This document shows positions 45,662-57,741 of a DNA stretch of 64,000 bases, piece after piece. The DNA comes from an uncultured Caryophanales bacterium (GTDB taxonomy: Bacteria; Bacillota_I; Bacilli_A; Acholeplasmatales; Anaeroplasmataceae). Within the stretch, counting starts at the first letter, position 1. Every line of letters begins with the position of its first letter. The stretch covers positions 1-64,000 of the forward strand of contig CAMJFY010000001.1 of assembly GCA_946405105.1 (NCBI GenBank), in the 5' to 3' direction. A program made the position numbers and the translations under genes. The notes under the pieces are model-generated. The model was not told the origin of the DNA. It saw nothing but the letters and a program-made list of their open reading frames with translations, and ran no database searches.

Positions 45662-46927
45662 TTAGTCTTCTAAATAAGGATGCTTTGCCATTAATGCAAC
45701 AACATCATTTCTTACTGCATTTAATACTTCTTCGTCATCTTTATTTCTTAATGCCTTATCGATGAATCTTGCAACTTGTCTTAATTCATCCTCATTTAAG
45801 CCTCTTGTTGTAATTGCAGCAGTTCCAAGTCTTAGACCTGATGTAATTGTTGGCTTTTGAGTGTCATTAGGAATGGCGTTTTTATTTGCAGTGATATTAA
45901 CTGAATGAAGGATGTTTTCAGCCTTCTTACCAGTAATACCTACTGAACCATAAATATCAACTAAAATTAAATGATTATCAGTGCCGCCTGATACTAGATT
46001 ATATCCTAGCTTCTTTAATTCATCAGCTAATGCCTTACAGTTATTAATAACTTGCTTAGCATAATCCTTGAAGCTTGGATCTAATGCTTCCTTGAATGCA
46101 ACAGCCTTACCAGCTATAACATGCATTAAAGGTCCACCTTGGCATCCTGGGAATACTGAAGAATTAATCTTCTTAGCTAATGTTTCGTCATTAGTTAAAA
46201 TTAAACCACCTCTTGGTCCTCTTAAAGTCTTATGAGTAGTTGATGTTACGATATCAGCATACTCAATTGGATTTGGATGAAGACCTGCAGCAACTAAACC
46301 AGCGATGTGAGCCATATCTACCATGAAGTAGCACTTACGGCCAGCCTTCTCAGTTACCTTATCAGCGATTTCTCTAAATTTCTTAAAATCTATGATTCTT
46401 GGATAAGCAGATGCTCCTGCAACGATTACGTTAGGTAATTCATTTAATGCAATTTCTTCAACCTTTTCATAATCAATGTAGCCATTGTCCTTTAAACCAT
46501 AGTTAACAGCTTGATACATCTTTCCTGAGAAGTTAACTGAATAACCATGAGTTAAATGTCCACCAGCATCTAGTGACATACCTAAAATTTTATCACCTGG
46601 CATTAAAATTGCGTTATATGCAGCAAGATTTGCAGATGCTCCTGAATGTGGTTGAACGTTTGCGAAATTAGCATTGAAAAGCTTGCATACTCTTTCAATT
46701 GCAATTGATTCTACAACATCAACGAATTCACAACCACCATAATATCTTTTTCCACTGTATCCTTCAGCATATTTATTAGTTAATACTGAACCTTGAGCCT
46801 CTAATACTGCTCTTGATACAAAGTTTTCTGAAGCTATAAGCTCAATGTGTGTTCTTTGTCTGTTTAATTCTGCATTGATAGCGTCATTAATTTCAACATC
46901 GAAATCTTTTAATTTTTGTGTGTTCAT
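45662..46927 (-). CDS. glyA: Serine hydroxymethyltransferase
   Basis: A 421-aa PLP enzyme interconverting serine and glycine with tetrahydrofolate. The PLP lysine lies in [14 protein letters not shown], and [11 protein letters not shown] and DMAHIAGL are characteristic. AAGGAG precedes the start. A promoter lies about 30-58 nt upstream. Confidence 0.97.
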   Translation of the reverse strand: MNTQKLKDFDVEINDAINAELNRQRTHIELIASENFVSRAVLEAQGSVLTNKYAEGYSGKRYYGGCEFVDVVESIAIERVCKLFNANFANVQPHSGASANLAAYNAILMPGDKILGMSLDAGGHLTHGYSVNFSGKMYQAVNYGLKDNGYIDYEKVEEIALNELPNVIVAGASAYPRIIDFKKFREIADKVTEKAGRKCYFMVDMAHIAGLVAAGLHPNPIEYADIVTSTTHKTLRGPRGGLILTNDETLAKKINSSVFPGCQGGPLMHVIAGKAVAFKEALDPSFKDYAKQVINNCKALADELKKLGYNLVSGGTDNHLILVDIYGSVGITGKKAENILHSVNITANKNAIPNDTQKPTITSGLRLGTAAITTRGLNEDELRQVARFIDKALRNKDDEEVLNAVRNDVVALMAKHPYLED

Positions 46928-46956
46928 AAATATCTCCTTAAAATAATTACTATTTT

Positions 46957-46985
46957 ATTATAACATAATAAATCGCTTCCATAAA
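46957..46985 (-). promoter_or_regulatory. glyA promoter
   Basis: TATAAT (46957-46962) with a TTTATG -35 (46980-46985) 17 nt away, upstream of glyA and possibly driving rnf also. Confidence 0.6.
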
Positions 46986-47037
46986 TATTATATTTTAATA
47001 AATTTAGATATAGATAAGTGAAATAAATTGTTTTCTC

Positions 47038-47712
47038 TTATTTATTGAATTCTAGCTTATTATTAAAGCTCATTTTCCAGAATTCTAATTCTCTTAATGA
47101 TGAAAATCTAAAGATTGATTTACATTTTTCAAATGAATTTGGATAAGTATTCATTAGCTTATTACCAAAATCACTCCAAGCCTTACACCAATCTTCCATA
47201 TCATCACCAATATATCCCTCTAAAATATCTCTAAAAGGATTATTTTCTAGCATATTTGGATTTTCTCTATAGCATTTATTAAATATATATCCATATGATA
47301 ACATACAAGGAAGAATTGCCATTGTTCCTTCTACTATTGATCCTGATGCACACCAATTCATCATTGAATCAATATAAATTTGTGACTCATAATCAGGAAT
47401 TGTTGTTTCTACATCATAATCATTTAAGCCGTGCTTTGAAATAAATGCTCTTCTTACTGATGTTTCACCTTCATTAACAAAAGCTAAAATATCATAAATC
47501 ATTCTTATTTCTTCTAAAGTATTACATTTAGTAATTAAATAAGCATAGCATTTAGCGTAATTTAATAGATATCTAGTATCTTCTACAATGTATTTAGTTA
47601 TTTGTTCATCTGTTAGATTACCGCTAATTAATCCTTGAACAAATGGTGTTTTGATGCATTCTTCCCAAATTGGTAATGAATCATCAATTATTTTAGACAT
47701 ATAATCAATCAT
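47038..47712 (-). CDS. tenA: Thiaminase II / aminopyrimidine aminohydrolase
   Basis: A 224-aa TenA protein that salvages thiamine degradation products by hydrolysing aminopyrimidine to HMP. Typical: LPIWEECIKTPFVQGL at the start, then YIVEDTRYLLNYAKCYAY and MLSYGYIFNKC. It overlaps thiD by 8 nt and is the last gene of the thiamine operon. Confidence 0.9.
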   Translation of the reverse strand: MIDYMSKIIDDSLPIWEECIKTPFVQGLISGNLTDEQITKYIVEDTRYLLNYAKCYAYLITKCNTLEEIRMIYDILAFVNEGETSVRRAFISKHGLNDYDVETTIPDYESQIYIDSMMNWCASGSIVEGTMAILPCMLSYGYIFNKCYRENPNMLENNPFRDILEGYIGDDMEDWCKAWSDFGNKLMNTYPNSFEKCKSIFRFSSLRELEFWKMSFNNKLEFNK

Positions 47713-48505
47713 TTATTTTAATCTCCTTAAAATTCCATCCATGATCCATAGGACCACTTCCTTTACCTAAATCTAGCATTTGAGCTAGACAATTAGATAA
47801 ATAATATTTAGAACGCTTAATTGCATCCTCTATACTATAATCCTTTGCTAAATTAGATGCGATAGCACTTGATAATGTACATCCTGTACCATGAGTATTT
47901 GGATTATTAATTCTTTTACCATTAATCCAAACTAATTTATTATCGTAATAAAGTAAGTCATTAGCATCATTTACCATATGACCACCCTTTAATAATGTTG
48001 ATTTAGAACCAAGCTTAGATATAATTTTTACAGCCTTTTCCATATCTTCAACACTATTAATCTTCATTCCTGATAATACTTCTGCCTCAGGAATGTTTGG
48101 AGTAATAATATCTGCCAAAGGTATTAGCTCATTTACTAGGGTATTAATTGCATCATCGCTTAATAGCTTAGAACCTGATGTAGCAACCATTACTGGGTCT
48201 ACTACAATATTCTTAGCATTATATTCCTTTAGCTTTTTAACAATAGATTTAATTAATTCCTTATCTGATACCATACCAATCTTAATTGCATCCGGTCTAA
48301 TATCCTGAAAAATGGCATCAAGCTCATTTTCTAAGAATTTAGGTGTTACATTTAATATATCAATTACACCTGTTGTATTTTGAGCTGTTAGAGCTGTAAT
48401 TGCAGTTTCTGCATAACATCCATTAGCTATTATTGTTTTAATATCAGCTTGAATTCCAGCACCACCAGATGAATCAGATCCGGCAATAGATAATACTATT
48501 TTCAT
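47705..48505 (-). CDS. thiD: Hydroxymethylpyrimidine (phosphate) kinase
   Basis: A 266-aa ribokinase-fold kinase phosphorylating HMP and HMP-P. Motifs: IAGSDSSGGAGIQAD (substrate) and NTHGTGCTLSSAIAS (anion hole and catalytic region). Two bases separate it from thiE. Confidence 0.95.
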   Translation of the reverse strand: MKIVLSIAGSDSSGGAGIQADIKTIIANGCYAETAITALTAQNTTGVIDILNVTPKFLENELDAIFQDIRPDAIKIGMVSDKELIKSIVKKLKEYNAKNIVVDPVMVATSGSKLLSDDAINTLVNELIPLADIITPNIPEAEVLSGMKINSVEDMEKAVKIISKLGSKSTLLKGGHMVNDANDLLYYDNKLVWINGKRINNPNTHGTGCTLSSAIASNLAKDYSIEDAIKRSKYYLSNCLAQMLDLGKGSGPMDHGWNFKEIKIND

Positions 48506-48507
48506 AT

Positions 48508-49782
48508 TTATACCTCCATTTTTATAACATAATCTGAATTATTAATTAATTCCTTAACATTCCTCATATTTTTATATGTTGCAATAGATAAAACCTTAAA
48601 GCCTGCTTTATGGGCTCCAATAATCGCATGAATTGCATCTTCCACTACTAATGTATCATTAACATTATATCCTTCTTTTTCAATTACTTTTATATAACCA
48701 CTTCCGTCAGTCTTTGTGTAATTGAAATTAGTAGATGTATATAATTCATCAAATAAATTATCTATTTCATTTAATTTTAATGATTTTTTAATTAGAGAAA
48801 GAGATGTAGCACTAAATAATACTATTCTTCCTTTATTCTTTAATTCATTTAATAAATCTATAGCTCCTTTATTAATTTTGATATTTAAATATTCTTTTTC
48901 AATAAATGAATCTATATCAATAATTAATTTAGAAGGATCCATATTATTAAAATATTTTTTAGATAAATATTCTGCAGTTTCGTCATTTGTTTGAAGTCTT
49001 ACAATATCATCTAAATTTTTTTCTGGCTCAATTCCTTTTGATTTTACATATCTAGAGGCAATATCGTCCCACATAGTTAATGAATTTAATAATGTACCAT
49101 CATAATCTACAATAAATAGCTTATAATCATTTGGATTAACAAATAGATTTTCTACCTCTTTTAATAAATTGTTAGTAGCTAATTTAATATCCTTTTCTCC
49201 AAAGATTGCTGAAACTATAGATACGCCAGCGATCATTGTATTTCTTAATTCTTTAATGTTATTTAGGTTAATTCCTCCTATAGCAACTACAGGAATATTA
49301 ACTGTATAGCATATTTTAGTTAGCTCTTCAATTGATACATTAATTGCATCAAGCTTTGTGCTTGTTGTAAAAATTGTACCAACTCCAAGGTAATCAGCAC
49401 CCATTTTTTCTGCTAAAACGGCTTCCTCTACAGTTTCTGCAGATACACCTAATATTTTATTAGGACCAATTTCTTTTCTAACTAAATCGGCTCTCATATC
49501 GTTTTGACCAACATGAATACCATCAGCATCCACTGCCTTAAATACCTCTAGTGAGTCATTTATTATTAATGGAACATTATATTTTTTACATATTTCCTTT
49601 ATTTCTAATGCTTCCTTGATAAATAAATCAATTGGTAGATCCTTTTCTCTTAGCTGAATCATTGTAGCGCCACCTAAGATAGCTAATTCTACATCATCCT
49701 TTAAATCTCTACCATTTAGCCAATATCTATCTGTAACAGCATATAGTAATAAACTAGATTTCAAATTTTTCAATTTTAGCAC
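48508..49782 (-). CDS. thiE: ThiE-HAD phosphatase fusion
   Basis: 424 aa. Residues 1-210 are thiamine phosphate synthase: YAVTDRYW, MIQLREKDLP, DGIHVGQND and AIGGINLNN. Residues 218-424 are a HAD phosphatase: IVDYDGTLLNS (DxDxT), ALFSATS-like motif II and VVEDAIHAIIGA (motif IV). ThiE joins HMP-PP and thiazole phosphate into thiamine phosphate; the HAD part may dephosphorylate it to thiamine. The GTG at 49782 overlaps thiM by 29 nt; the start is uncertain because no ribosome site is clear. Confidence 0.9.
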   Translation of the reverse strand: MLKLKNLKSSLLLYAVTDRYWLNGRDLKDDVELAILGGATMIQLREKDLPIDLFIKEALEIKEICKKYNVPLIINDSLEVFKAVDADGIHVGQNDMRADLVRKEIGPNKILGVSAETVEEAVLAEKMGADYLGVGTIFTTSTKLDAINVSIEELTKICYTVNIPVVAIGGINLNNIKELRNTMIAGVSIVSAIFGEKDIKLATNNLLKEVENLFVNPNDYKLFIVDYDGTLLNSLTMWDDIASRYVKSKGIEPEKNLDDIVRLQTNDETAEYLSKKYFNNMDPSKLIIDIDSFIEKEYLNIKINKGAIDLLNELKNKGRIVLFSATSLSLIKKSLKLNEIDNLFDELYTSTNFNYTKTDGSGYIKVIEKEGYNVNDTLVVEDAIHAIIGAHKAGFKVLSIATYKNMRNVKELINNSDYVIKMEV

Positions 49783-50566
49783 CTGATTCTAAAATATTAT
49801 CATTCATATTTGATAATTCATCAATTAATCCAATGTGTAATGAGCCTGTACCCTTAGCATAAACATTAGCTCTTTCTCCTGCTAAGCCTAGAATAACAAC
49901 TCCTGCAGTAACTGCCTTTAATTTATCTGCTGGATTAGCTACTAATGCTGCAGCAATAATACCTGCAGTCATACATCCTGTACCTGTAATGGCTCTCATT
50001 TCTCTACAACCATTATCAGTTATATATGCATATTTATCATCTGCAATAACATCAATAGGGCCAGTAATTGCGATAACTGCACCTGTTTTCTTTGATAATT
50101 CCTTAGCAAATTTAAATACATCATGCATATTTTCTCTTGTTACCTTATCAGCTTCACATGCATCTACACCATTAGTCTTAGATGCTACATTAGCCATTGC
50201 CTTGATTTCAGAAATATTTCCCTTAATACAATCGAATTTAACTTCTTCTAATAATTTGTTAATTACTTCATTTCTATAAGGTGTAGCACCTACTCCACAT
50301 GGATCTAGTACTACTACATGTCCTAAAGCATTTGCCTTCTTTCCTGATTCAATCATAGATTCAACAGTTCTTTGATTTAATGTACCAATATTTATTACTA
50401 ATGCATTACAAATATTTTGCATATCTGGAGCATCCTTAATTTCATCAGTCATGATTGGTGAAGCTCCAATAGCAAGTGTTGCGTTAGCTACATCATTTAC
50501 TGTTACGTAGTTAGTAATAAAATGAATAAGTGGTGTTTTTGTTCTAATGTTTTTAATGTATTCCAT
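49754..50566 (-). CDS. thiM: Hydroxyethylthiazole kinase
   Basis: A 270-aa ribokinase-like enzyme phosphorylating thiazole. The catalytic Cys is in ITGTGCMTAG, and PLIHFITNYVTVND opens the protein. GAAGGAGAAG precedes the ATG at 50566; the longer frame runs into the leader and is rejected. It is first of a salvage operon that lacks thiC and thiG. Confidence 0.95.
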   Translation of the reverse strand: MEYIKNIRTKTPLIHFITNYVTVNDVANATLAIGASPIMTDEIKDAPDMQNICNALVINIGTLNQRTVESMIESGKKANALGHVVVLDPCGVGATPYRNEVINKLLEEVKFDCIKGNISEIKAMANVASKTNGVDACEADKVTRENMHDVFKFAKELSKKTGAVIAITGPIDVIADDKYAYITDNGCREMRAITGTGCMTAGIIAAALVANPADKLKAVTAGVVILGLAGERANVYAKGTGSLHIGLIDELSNMNDNILESGAKIEKFEI

Positions 50567-50590
50567 ATTTTTCTTCTCCTTCTTATAAAA

Positions 50591-50613
50591 CAAAAAATGT
50601 CCGCTAGGACATT
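50591..50613 (-). terminator. Riboswitch-controlled terminator
   Basis: AATGTCC pairs with GGACATT over a 4-nt loop, then a T-run on the minus strand, between aptamer and thiM. It is the probable expression platform: TPP binding favours termination. Confidence 0.8.
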
Positions 50614-50651
50614 GCTTTAAAAGAAAATAATAAATAATTATAAAAATCAAT

Positions 50652-50732
50652 ATTATTCCTTCGCTAGCATTACCTAGATCAGGTCAAGGGTCGAATATTA
50701 ATTCCTCTCAGCTTTATAAGCTCCCCTTAATA
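50652..50732 (-). promoter_or_regulatory. TPP riboswitch (THI element)
   Basis: On the minus strand the conserved parts are visible: GGGGAGC..GCTGAGAGG in the pyrimidine-sensing arm, then ACCCTTGACCTGATCTAGG and TAATGCTAGCGAAGG. It precedes thiM and controls the operon with the terminator at 50591. Confidence 0.95.
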
Positions 50733-50742
50733 TGACAAAATA

Positions 50743-50771
50743 ATTATATAACATAATATTATATTATTCAA
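50743..50771 (-). promoter_or_regulatory. Promoter of the thiamine operon
   Basis: TTGAAT (50766-50771), 17-nt spacer, TATAAT (50743-50748), just upstream of the TPP aptamer. Confidence 0.75.
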
Positions 50772-50777
50772 ATTATA

Positions 50778-50812
50778 AAAAATAAAAGAGTGAACTTTAA
50801 AATTCACTCTTT
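50778..50812 (-). terminator. Terminator of the ribosomal supercluster
   Basis: AAAGAGTGAA (50785-50794) pairs with TTCACTCTTT (50803-50812), followed by a T-run on the minus strand, shortly after the rplQ stop codon. Confidence 0.85.
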
Positions 50813-50820
50813 AATATTAA

Positions 50821-51180
50821 TTATTCAACCCAAGAAATAATAGCCATTGGTGCTGAGTCTCCTCTACGGAAACCAGTCTTGATTACTCTTGTGTAACCAC
50901 CATTTCTACTTGCAAACTTAGGTGCAATTTCATTAAATAACTTTTGAATAGCAAAATTACCTTCTTCATCTTTTTCGAAACGGATGAATGAAGCAGCTTG
51001 ACGACGGCTAGCTAATGTATTAGTTTTACCTAAAGTAACCATCTTATCAGCAAGTCTTTTTAATTCTTTTGCTTTTGTAATTGTAGTCTCAATTTGACCA
51101 TTTAGAATTAAATCAGTGATTAAATCACGAAGTAATGCCTTTCTTTGGTCTGAGCTACGGCGTAGTCTACTATATGCCAT
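50821..51180 (-). CDS. rplQ: Ribosomal protein L17
   Basis: A 119-aa protein near the peptide exit tunnel. Landmarks: [14 protein letters not shown] at the N-terminus and [15 protein letters not shown] at the C-terminus. Last gene of the cluster, 21 nt after rpoA, before the terminator. Confidence 0.96.
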   Translation of the reverse strand: MAYSRLRRSSDQRKALLRDLITDLILNGQIETTITKAKELKRLADKMVTLGKTNTLASRRQAASFIRFEKDEEGNFAIQKLFNEIAPKFASRNGGYTRVIKTGFRRGDSAPMAIISWVE

Positions 51181-51201
51181 AATAATAATTTCTCCTTCAG
51201 A

Positions 51202-52164
51202 CTAATTTTTCTTGAAACCTAAATCAAGGTTCTCTAATTTTTCTTTAATTTCCTTTAAAGACTTTCTACCAAGGTTTCTAACCTTAATCATATCCTCTTC
51301 AGTCTTTGCTGTTAATTCACCAATTGTTTCAATTCCAGCTCTCTTTAAGCAGTTATAAGAACGAACTGATAATACTAAGTCTTCAATCTTCATATCTAAC
51401 TTATCATTTGTATTATTGTTTTCAGTTTCTACCATATAATCTGTTGTAGATGCCTTTTCGCTTAATTCAACAACAACTTCAAGGTGTTCAATCATCATCT
51501 TAGAAGCGATTGCTAATGCTTCCTTAGCTGTAATTGAACCATTTGTTGTTACTTCGATAACTAGCTTATCGAATGTAGCTTCATTAACACCTTCCATACG
51601 TGTCTTTTCAACATTGAATGCAACATTCTTAATAGGTGTATAAATTGAATCAATTGAAATTTCACCAATTGTCTTAACGAATTGCTTATTTGCTACAGAT
51701 GTAACAAAACCAACGCCACGACGAATAGTTAAGAACATATGAAGTCTTCCACCCTTAGCAACAGTTGCGATATGTTGATCTGGGTTTACTACAGTAATTT
51801 CATTGTCATGAATGATATCAGCTGCAGTTACTTCTCCCTCACCCTTATCAATTTCAACAACCTTTGAGTAATTTGGATCTTCTGTATCTACATCTAAAAC
51901 TACTCTCTTTAGGTTTAAGATGATTGTAATAACGTCTTCAACAACGCCATCAACGTTTTGGAATTCATGCTCAGCACCGTCAATCTTAACATTAACGAAT
52001 GCAGCACCTGGTAAAGAAGATAATAAAGTTCTTCTTAATGCATTTCCTAAAGTAATACCAAATCCTCTTTCAAGTGGTGAAATAACAAATTTACCATAGC
52101 TTGAATCGTTTGTAGAGCTTTCTAATTGATAAGCATCTGGTTTTTTAAATTTTAAATCTTTCAT
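51202..52164 (-). CDS. rpoA: RNA polymerase alpha subunit
   Basis: A 320-aa subunit. The N-terminal domain (about 1-230; LERGFGITLGNALRRTLLSSLPGAA) dimerises and assembles beta and beta'. The C-terminal domain (about 255-315; LSVRSYNCLKRAGIETIGEL, LGRKSLKEIKEKL) contacts UP-elements and activators. An 86-nt gap separates it from rpsK. Confidence 0.97.
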   Translation of the reverse strand: MKDLKFKKPDAYQLESSTNDSSYGKFVISPLERGFGITLGNALRRTLLSSLPGAAFVNVKIDGAEHEFQNVDGVVEDVITIILNLKRVVLDVDTEDPNYSKVVEIDKGEGEVTAADIIHDNEITVVNPDQHIATVAKGGRLHMFLTIRRGVGFVTSVANKQFVKTIGEISIDSIYTPIKNVAFNVEKTRMEGVNEATFDKLVIEVTTNGSITAKEALAIASKMMIEHLEVVVELSEKASTTDYMVETENNNTNDKLDMKIEDLVLSVRSYNCLKRAGIETIGELTAKTEEDMIKVRNLGRKSLKEIKEKLENLDLGFKKN

Positions 52165-52250
52165 TAATTAATGGGCCTCCTATATTTCTTAATAAAGTTT
52201 AAAAATATTAAATTTTAATATATTGTACTTCTTAATTAATTCCAAAAAGA

Positions 52251-52634
52251 CTATCCACGAGGACGCTTTGGAGGACGACAACCATTATGTGGTACAGGTG
52301 TAACATCTGTAATAGCTGTAATCTCTAAACCAGCAACTGTTAAAGAACGGATTGCTGCTTCACGGCCTTGTCCTGGTCCCTTAACTGAAACCTCAACCTT
52401 AGCAACACCTTGGTCAACAGCTGACTTTGCAGCAGCTTCTGCAGCCATTTGAGCTGCAAATGGAGTTGACTTACGGCTTCCTTTAAATCCTAGTGCACCA
52501 GCACTACTCCAAGAAATTACATTTCCTTCTGTATCAGTAATAGTAACTATTGTATTATTGAATGTCGAATGAATATGAGCAACACCAAGTGGGCTGTTTC
52601 TCTTAGTACGACGCTTTGTAACTTTACGTGCCAT
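52251..52634 (-). CDS. rpsK: Ribosomal protein S11
   Basis: A 127-aa platform protein of the 30S subunit. [16 protein letters not shown] and the C-terminal [18 protein letters not shown] are characteristic. Sixteen nt downstream of rpsM. Confidence 0.97.
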   Translation of the reverse strand: MARKVTKRRTKRNSPLGVAHIHSTFNNTIVTITDTEGNVISWSSAGALGFKGSRKSTPFAAQMAAEAAAKSAVDQGVAKVEVSVKGPGQGREAAIRSLTVAGLEITAITDVTPVPHNGCRPPKRPRG

Positions 52635-52650
52635 TTCTCTCTACCTCCTA

Positions 52651-53016
52651 TTACTTCTTATGGTTAGCTATAGTATGTCTTGGACCCTTACGAGTACGAG
52701 AATTGTTACGAGTATTTTGACCACGAACTGGTAAACCTTTTCTATGTCTAATACCTCTATAGCATCCAATTTCCATTAATCTCTTGATATTAAGAGCAAC
52801 TTCTCTACGAAGGTCACCCTCTACTTTTACTTTTGAAATTTCTGAACGAATTCTACCTAATTCATCTTCAGTTAAATTCTTAACTCTAGTATCTTCAGAT
52901 ACTTTAGCAGCTTTTAAAATTTGCTTTGCTGTAGGCTCACCAATACCATAGATGTATTGTAATGATACTACAACTCTTTTATCATTAGGAATATCTACTC
53001 CTGCAATACGTGCCAT
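52651..53016 (-). CDS. rpsM: Ribosomal protein S13
   Basis: A 121-aa 30S head protein contacting L5 and the P-site t[17 protein letters not shown] at the start, and the basic tail [15 protein letters not shown]. It follows rpmJ after 66 nt. Confidence 0.97.
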   Translation of the reverse strand: MARIAGVDIPNDKRVVVSLQYIYGIGEPTAKQILKAAKVSEDTRVKNLTEDELGRIRSEISKVKVEGDLRREVALNIKRLMEIGCYRGIRHRKGLPVRGQNTRNNSRTRKGPRHTIANHKK

Positions 53017-53082
53017 AAAATTGCACCTTTCCTTTCTAATTTATATGAATATAAAATAAAATCTAATTTAAAAATTTAATAA

Positions 53083-53196
53083 TTATCCCTGTCTTTGTTT
53101 ATGCTTAGGGTTTTCGCAAATTACCATTACGCGGCCTTTACGCTTAATAACCTTGCATTTATCGCATATTGGTTTTACTGATGGTCTTACTTTCAT
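53083..53196 (-). CDS. rpmJ: Ribosomal protein L36
   Basis: A 37-aa zinc-type L36, below the length that ORF finders often report. Ligands Cys11, Cys14, Cys27 and His32 are present (KPICDKCK...[12 protein letters not shown]). GGAGG precedes the ATG. It stands between infA and rpsM as expected. Confidence 0.96.
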   Translation of the reverse strand: MKVRPSVKPICDKCKVIKRKGRVMVICENPKHKQRQG

Positions 53197-53213
53197 TTTA
53201 AATACCTCCAATA

Positions 53214-53435
53214 TTATTTATGTCTGTAAGTGATTCTTCCACGTGTTAAATCATAGGTAGATAACTCAATAGTTACCTTATCACCTGGTAAAATGCGTAT
53301 GTTGTTCATGCGGATTTTACCAGAAACGTGGGCATTAACGTGATGACCATTTTCAAGTGTTACTATGAATTGTGTGTTAGGTAATACTTCCTCAACAACG
53401 CCTTCCATTTCAATAACATCTTCTTTTTTTGCCAT
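53214..53435 (-). CDS. infA: Translation initiation factor IF-1
   Basis: A 73-aa OB-fold factor that occupies the A site during initiation. [15 protein letters not shown] and the end [11 protein letters not shown] are diagnostic. Seventeen nt upstream of rpmJ. Confidence 0.97.
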   Translation of the reverse strand: MAKKEDVIEMEGVVEEVLPNTQFIVTLENGHHVNAHVSGKIRMNNIRILPGDKVTIELSTYDLTRGRITYRHK

Positions 53436-53458
53436 AAAATATTTAGCCTCCTGTTATA

Positions 53459-54208
53459 TTAAATCGTAGTTAATATCTCATATCCGTCTTTTGTTACTAG
53501 AATAGTATGCTCATAATGAGCGCTCTTTTTACCATCCATTGTAACAACAGTCCATCCATCGGATAAAACTTTAGTATTTTTTGTGCCTGCGTTTACCATA
53601 GGCTCAATTGCTAGAACCATACCTTCTTTAAGGACTGGTCCAGTTCCTTTAGTACCAAAATTGAAAATTGCTGGATCCTCATGTAATTCATGACCAACTC
53701 CATGACCTGTGTATCTATCAACAATACCATATCCGAATTGATCTATATAATCTCCAATTGCTGCTGATACATCTCCAAGATGAGCTCCATCTTTTACTTG
53801 AGATAATCCAGCAAATAGAGCATCATGAGTAACCTGCATAAGCTTTTCATCCTTGCCACTTATGTTACCTACTTTATAGCTCCAAGCTGAATCACCATGA
53901 TATCCCTTATAGCAAGCTCCTATATCAATAGCGATTATATCGCCATTTTTTAATATTTGCTTCTTTGACGGAATACCATGTATGACAACTTCGTTAACTG
54001 ATGCACACACTGCACATGGAAATCCTCCATATCCTTTGAATGATGGTGTTGCACCATTTTCTAAAATCAATCTCTCACAAATTTCATTTAGTTCCCATGT
54101 TGAAACTCCTGGTTTAACATGCTTTTTTAATTCTTCGTGACATAATCCTACAATTCTTCCTGCTTCTCTTAATAAAGCAATCTCTCTTGCACTCTTGATT
54201 ATAATCAT
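53459..54208 (-). CDS. map: Methionine aminopeptidase, type I
   Basis: A 249-aa two-metal enzyme removing the initiator Met. Ligand regions are visible: [20 protein letters not shown] (Asp, Asp), [13 protein letters not shown] (His), GMVLAIEPM (Glu) and the late [10 protein letters not shown] (Glu). Eight nt after adk. Confidence 0.96.
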   Translation of the reverse strand: MIIIKSAREIALLREAGRIVGLCHEELKKHVKPGVSTWELNEICERLILENGATPSFKGYGGFPCAVCASVNEVVIHGIPSKKQILKNGDIIAIDIGACYKGYHGDSAWSYKVGNISGKDEKLMQVTHDALFAGLSQVKDGAHLGDVSAAIGDYIDQFGYGIVDRYTGHGVGHELHEDPAIFNFGTKGTGPVLKEGMVLAIEPMVNAGTKNTKVLSDGWTVVTMDGKKSAHYEHTILVTKDGYEILTTI

Positions 54209-54216
54209 ATTTTCGA

Positions 54217-56192
<1,976 letters not shown>

Positions 56193-56193
56193 A

Positions 56194-56634
56194 TTAAATC
56201 ACCTCAATAGATCCGCCTGCAGCTTCAATTGCCTTTTTAGCAGATTCTGAGAATTTATTAGCTTTAACAGTTAACTTCTTGTTTAATTTTCCGTTACCTA
56301 ATACCTTAACTCCTGATACACCAGCTTCCTTGAAGAAGCCTTTAGCGATTAATGCATCTGCATCAACAACTGCATTATCGTCGAATACATTTAATTGTTC
56401 AATATTTACGATTGAGTATTCAGTATTAAAATGACTGTTGAATCCTCTCTTAGGTAAACGTTGGAATAAAGGTAATTGTCCACCTTCAAATCCAGGACGA
56501 ACTCCTCCTCCTGAACGAGAATTTTGACCCTTAGTACCCTTACCAGCAGTTTTTCCTAAACCACTACCAATACCACGGCCTAAACGCTTCTTTGAATGTC
56601 TAGCACCTGCAACTGGTTTTAATTGATCTAACAT
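56194..56634 (-). CDS. rplO: Ribosomal protein L15
   Basis: A 146-aa 23S-binding protein. The Gly/Arg-rich start [20 protein letters not shown] is characteristic. It is followed by secY after 1 nt. Confidence 0.97.
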   Translation of the reverse strand: MLDQLKPVAGARHSKKRLGRGIGSGLGKTAGKGTKGQNSRSGGGVRPGFEGGQLPLFQRLPKRGFNSHFNTEYSIVNIEQLNVFDDNAVVDADALIAKGFFKEAGVSGVKVLGNGKLNKKLTVKANKFSESAKKAIEAAGGSIEVI

Positions 56635-56656
56635 ATTATAGGTACCTCCTTTATTA

Positions 56657-56830
56657 TTATTCTTCTACAACCTTTACCATATGTGCTATGGTAACAATCA
56701 TACCTTTTATTGCTTCATTATTTGGTTTTGTAACAGTTTGGCCGATCTTTGTAAGACCTAAAGCCTTTGCTGTTGCTACTTGATTTGGCTTACGTCCAGA
56801 TAAGCTCTTAATTAAAGTAATCTTATACAT
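56657..56830 (-). CDS. rpmD: Ribosomal protein L30
   Basis: A 57-aa protein, shorter than many ORF cut-offs. It begins [20 protein letters not shown] and has a central [10 protein letters not shown]. It lies between rpsE (4 nt) and rplO (22 nt), the usual place. Confidence 0.95.
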   Translation of the reverse strand: MYKITLIKSLSGRKPNQVATAKALGLTKIGQTVTKPNNEAIKGMIVTIAHMVKVVEE

Positions 56831-56834
56831 GATA

Positions 56835-57344
56835 TTAACCTAAGATCTCTTCAACTGTCTTGCCACGTCTTGCAGCAACTTGTTCAACAGTCTCTAAGCT
56901 CTTTAACCCTTCTATTGTAGCTCTGATTACATTGATTGGTGTAGCAGAACCCAATGATTTTGATAAAATATCAGAAATACCAGCTAATTCAACAACAGCA
57001 CGAACTGGACCACCGGCAACAACTCCGGTACCTGCTGAAGCTGGTCTTAATACTACTCTACCTGCGCCATAAACGCCTGTAACTTCATGAGGAATAGTAG
57101 AATTTACAATTGCAACATTTATAATATTTTTCTTAGCGCTTTCGATAGCCTTTTGGATAGCATCAGGTACTTCGTTAGCCTTACCTGTACCGAATCCAAC
57201 TCTACCCTTCTTGTCACCAATAACTACAAGTGCAGCAAAACGGAAACGTCTACCACCTTTAACAACCTTAGTTACACGGTTGATTGTAACAACACGCTCT
57301 TCGAACTCTGGTTGTTCAACTTCTTTAATAATTTCTTGACTCAT
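56835..57344 (-). CDS. rpsE: Ribosomal protein S5
   Basis: A 169-aa 30S protein for decoding fidelity. [19 protein letters not shown] and [18 protein letters not shown] are diagnostic. It is 15 nt after rplR. Confidence 0.97.
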   Translation of the reverse strand: MSQEIIKEVEQPEFEERVVTINRVTKVVKGGRRFRFAALVVIGDKKGRVGFGTGKANEVPDAIQKAIESAKKNIINVAIVNSTIPHEVTGVYGAGRVVLRPASAGTGVVAGGPVRAVVELAGISDILSKSLGSATPINVIRATIEGLKSLETVEQVAARRGKTVEEILG

Positions 57345-57359
57345 AAAGATTTGACCTCC

Positions 57360-57722
57360 TTAGAACTTTAATCCAGCTGCTCTTGCTGCATCAGCTAAAG
57401 CCTTTACTCTACCATGGAATAAATATCCTCCACGGTCGAATACTACTGTTTCAATCTTAAGTGCTAATGCTCTCTTTGCTACTAAAGTACCTACTTCAGT
57501 TGCAGCAGCAACATTAGAACCATTTGCTAATTTTAATTCTTTATCTAGTGAAGAAGCACTACATAAAGTTTTTCCAGTTACATCATCAATAATTTGAGCA
57601 TAAATTTGAGAATTTGAACGGAATACACTTAATCTTGGCTTTTCAGCTGTACCCTTAAGTGTTTGACGAATTCTTAAATGTCTCTTTTCACGAGATGCAT
57701 TCTTTGATACCTTATTAATCAT
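57360..57722 (-). CDS. rplR: Ribosomal protein L18
   Basis: A 120-aa 5S rRNA-binding protein. [19 protein letters not shown], and the C-terminal [20 protein letters not shown], confirm it. 19 nt after rplF. Confidence 0.97.
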   Translation of the reverse strand: MINKVSKNASREKRHLRIRQTLKGTAEKPRLSVFRSNSQIYAQIIDDVTGKTLCSASSLDKELKLANGSNVAAATEVGTLVAKRALALKIETVVFDRGGYLFHGRVKALADAARAAGLKF

Positions 57723-57741
57723 ATTTAGTACTCCTTTCTAA

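Noticed and set aside
50652-50732. N-terminal extension of thiM into the leader
   Set aside because: The region is the TPP riboswitch with terminator; the start at 50566 has a good ribosome site.
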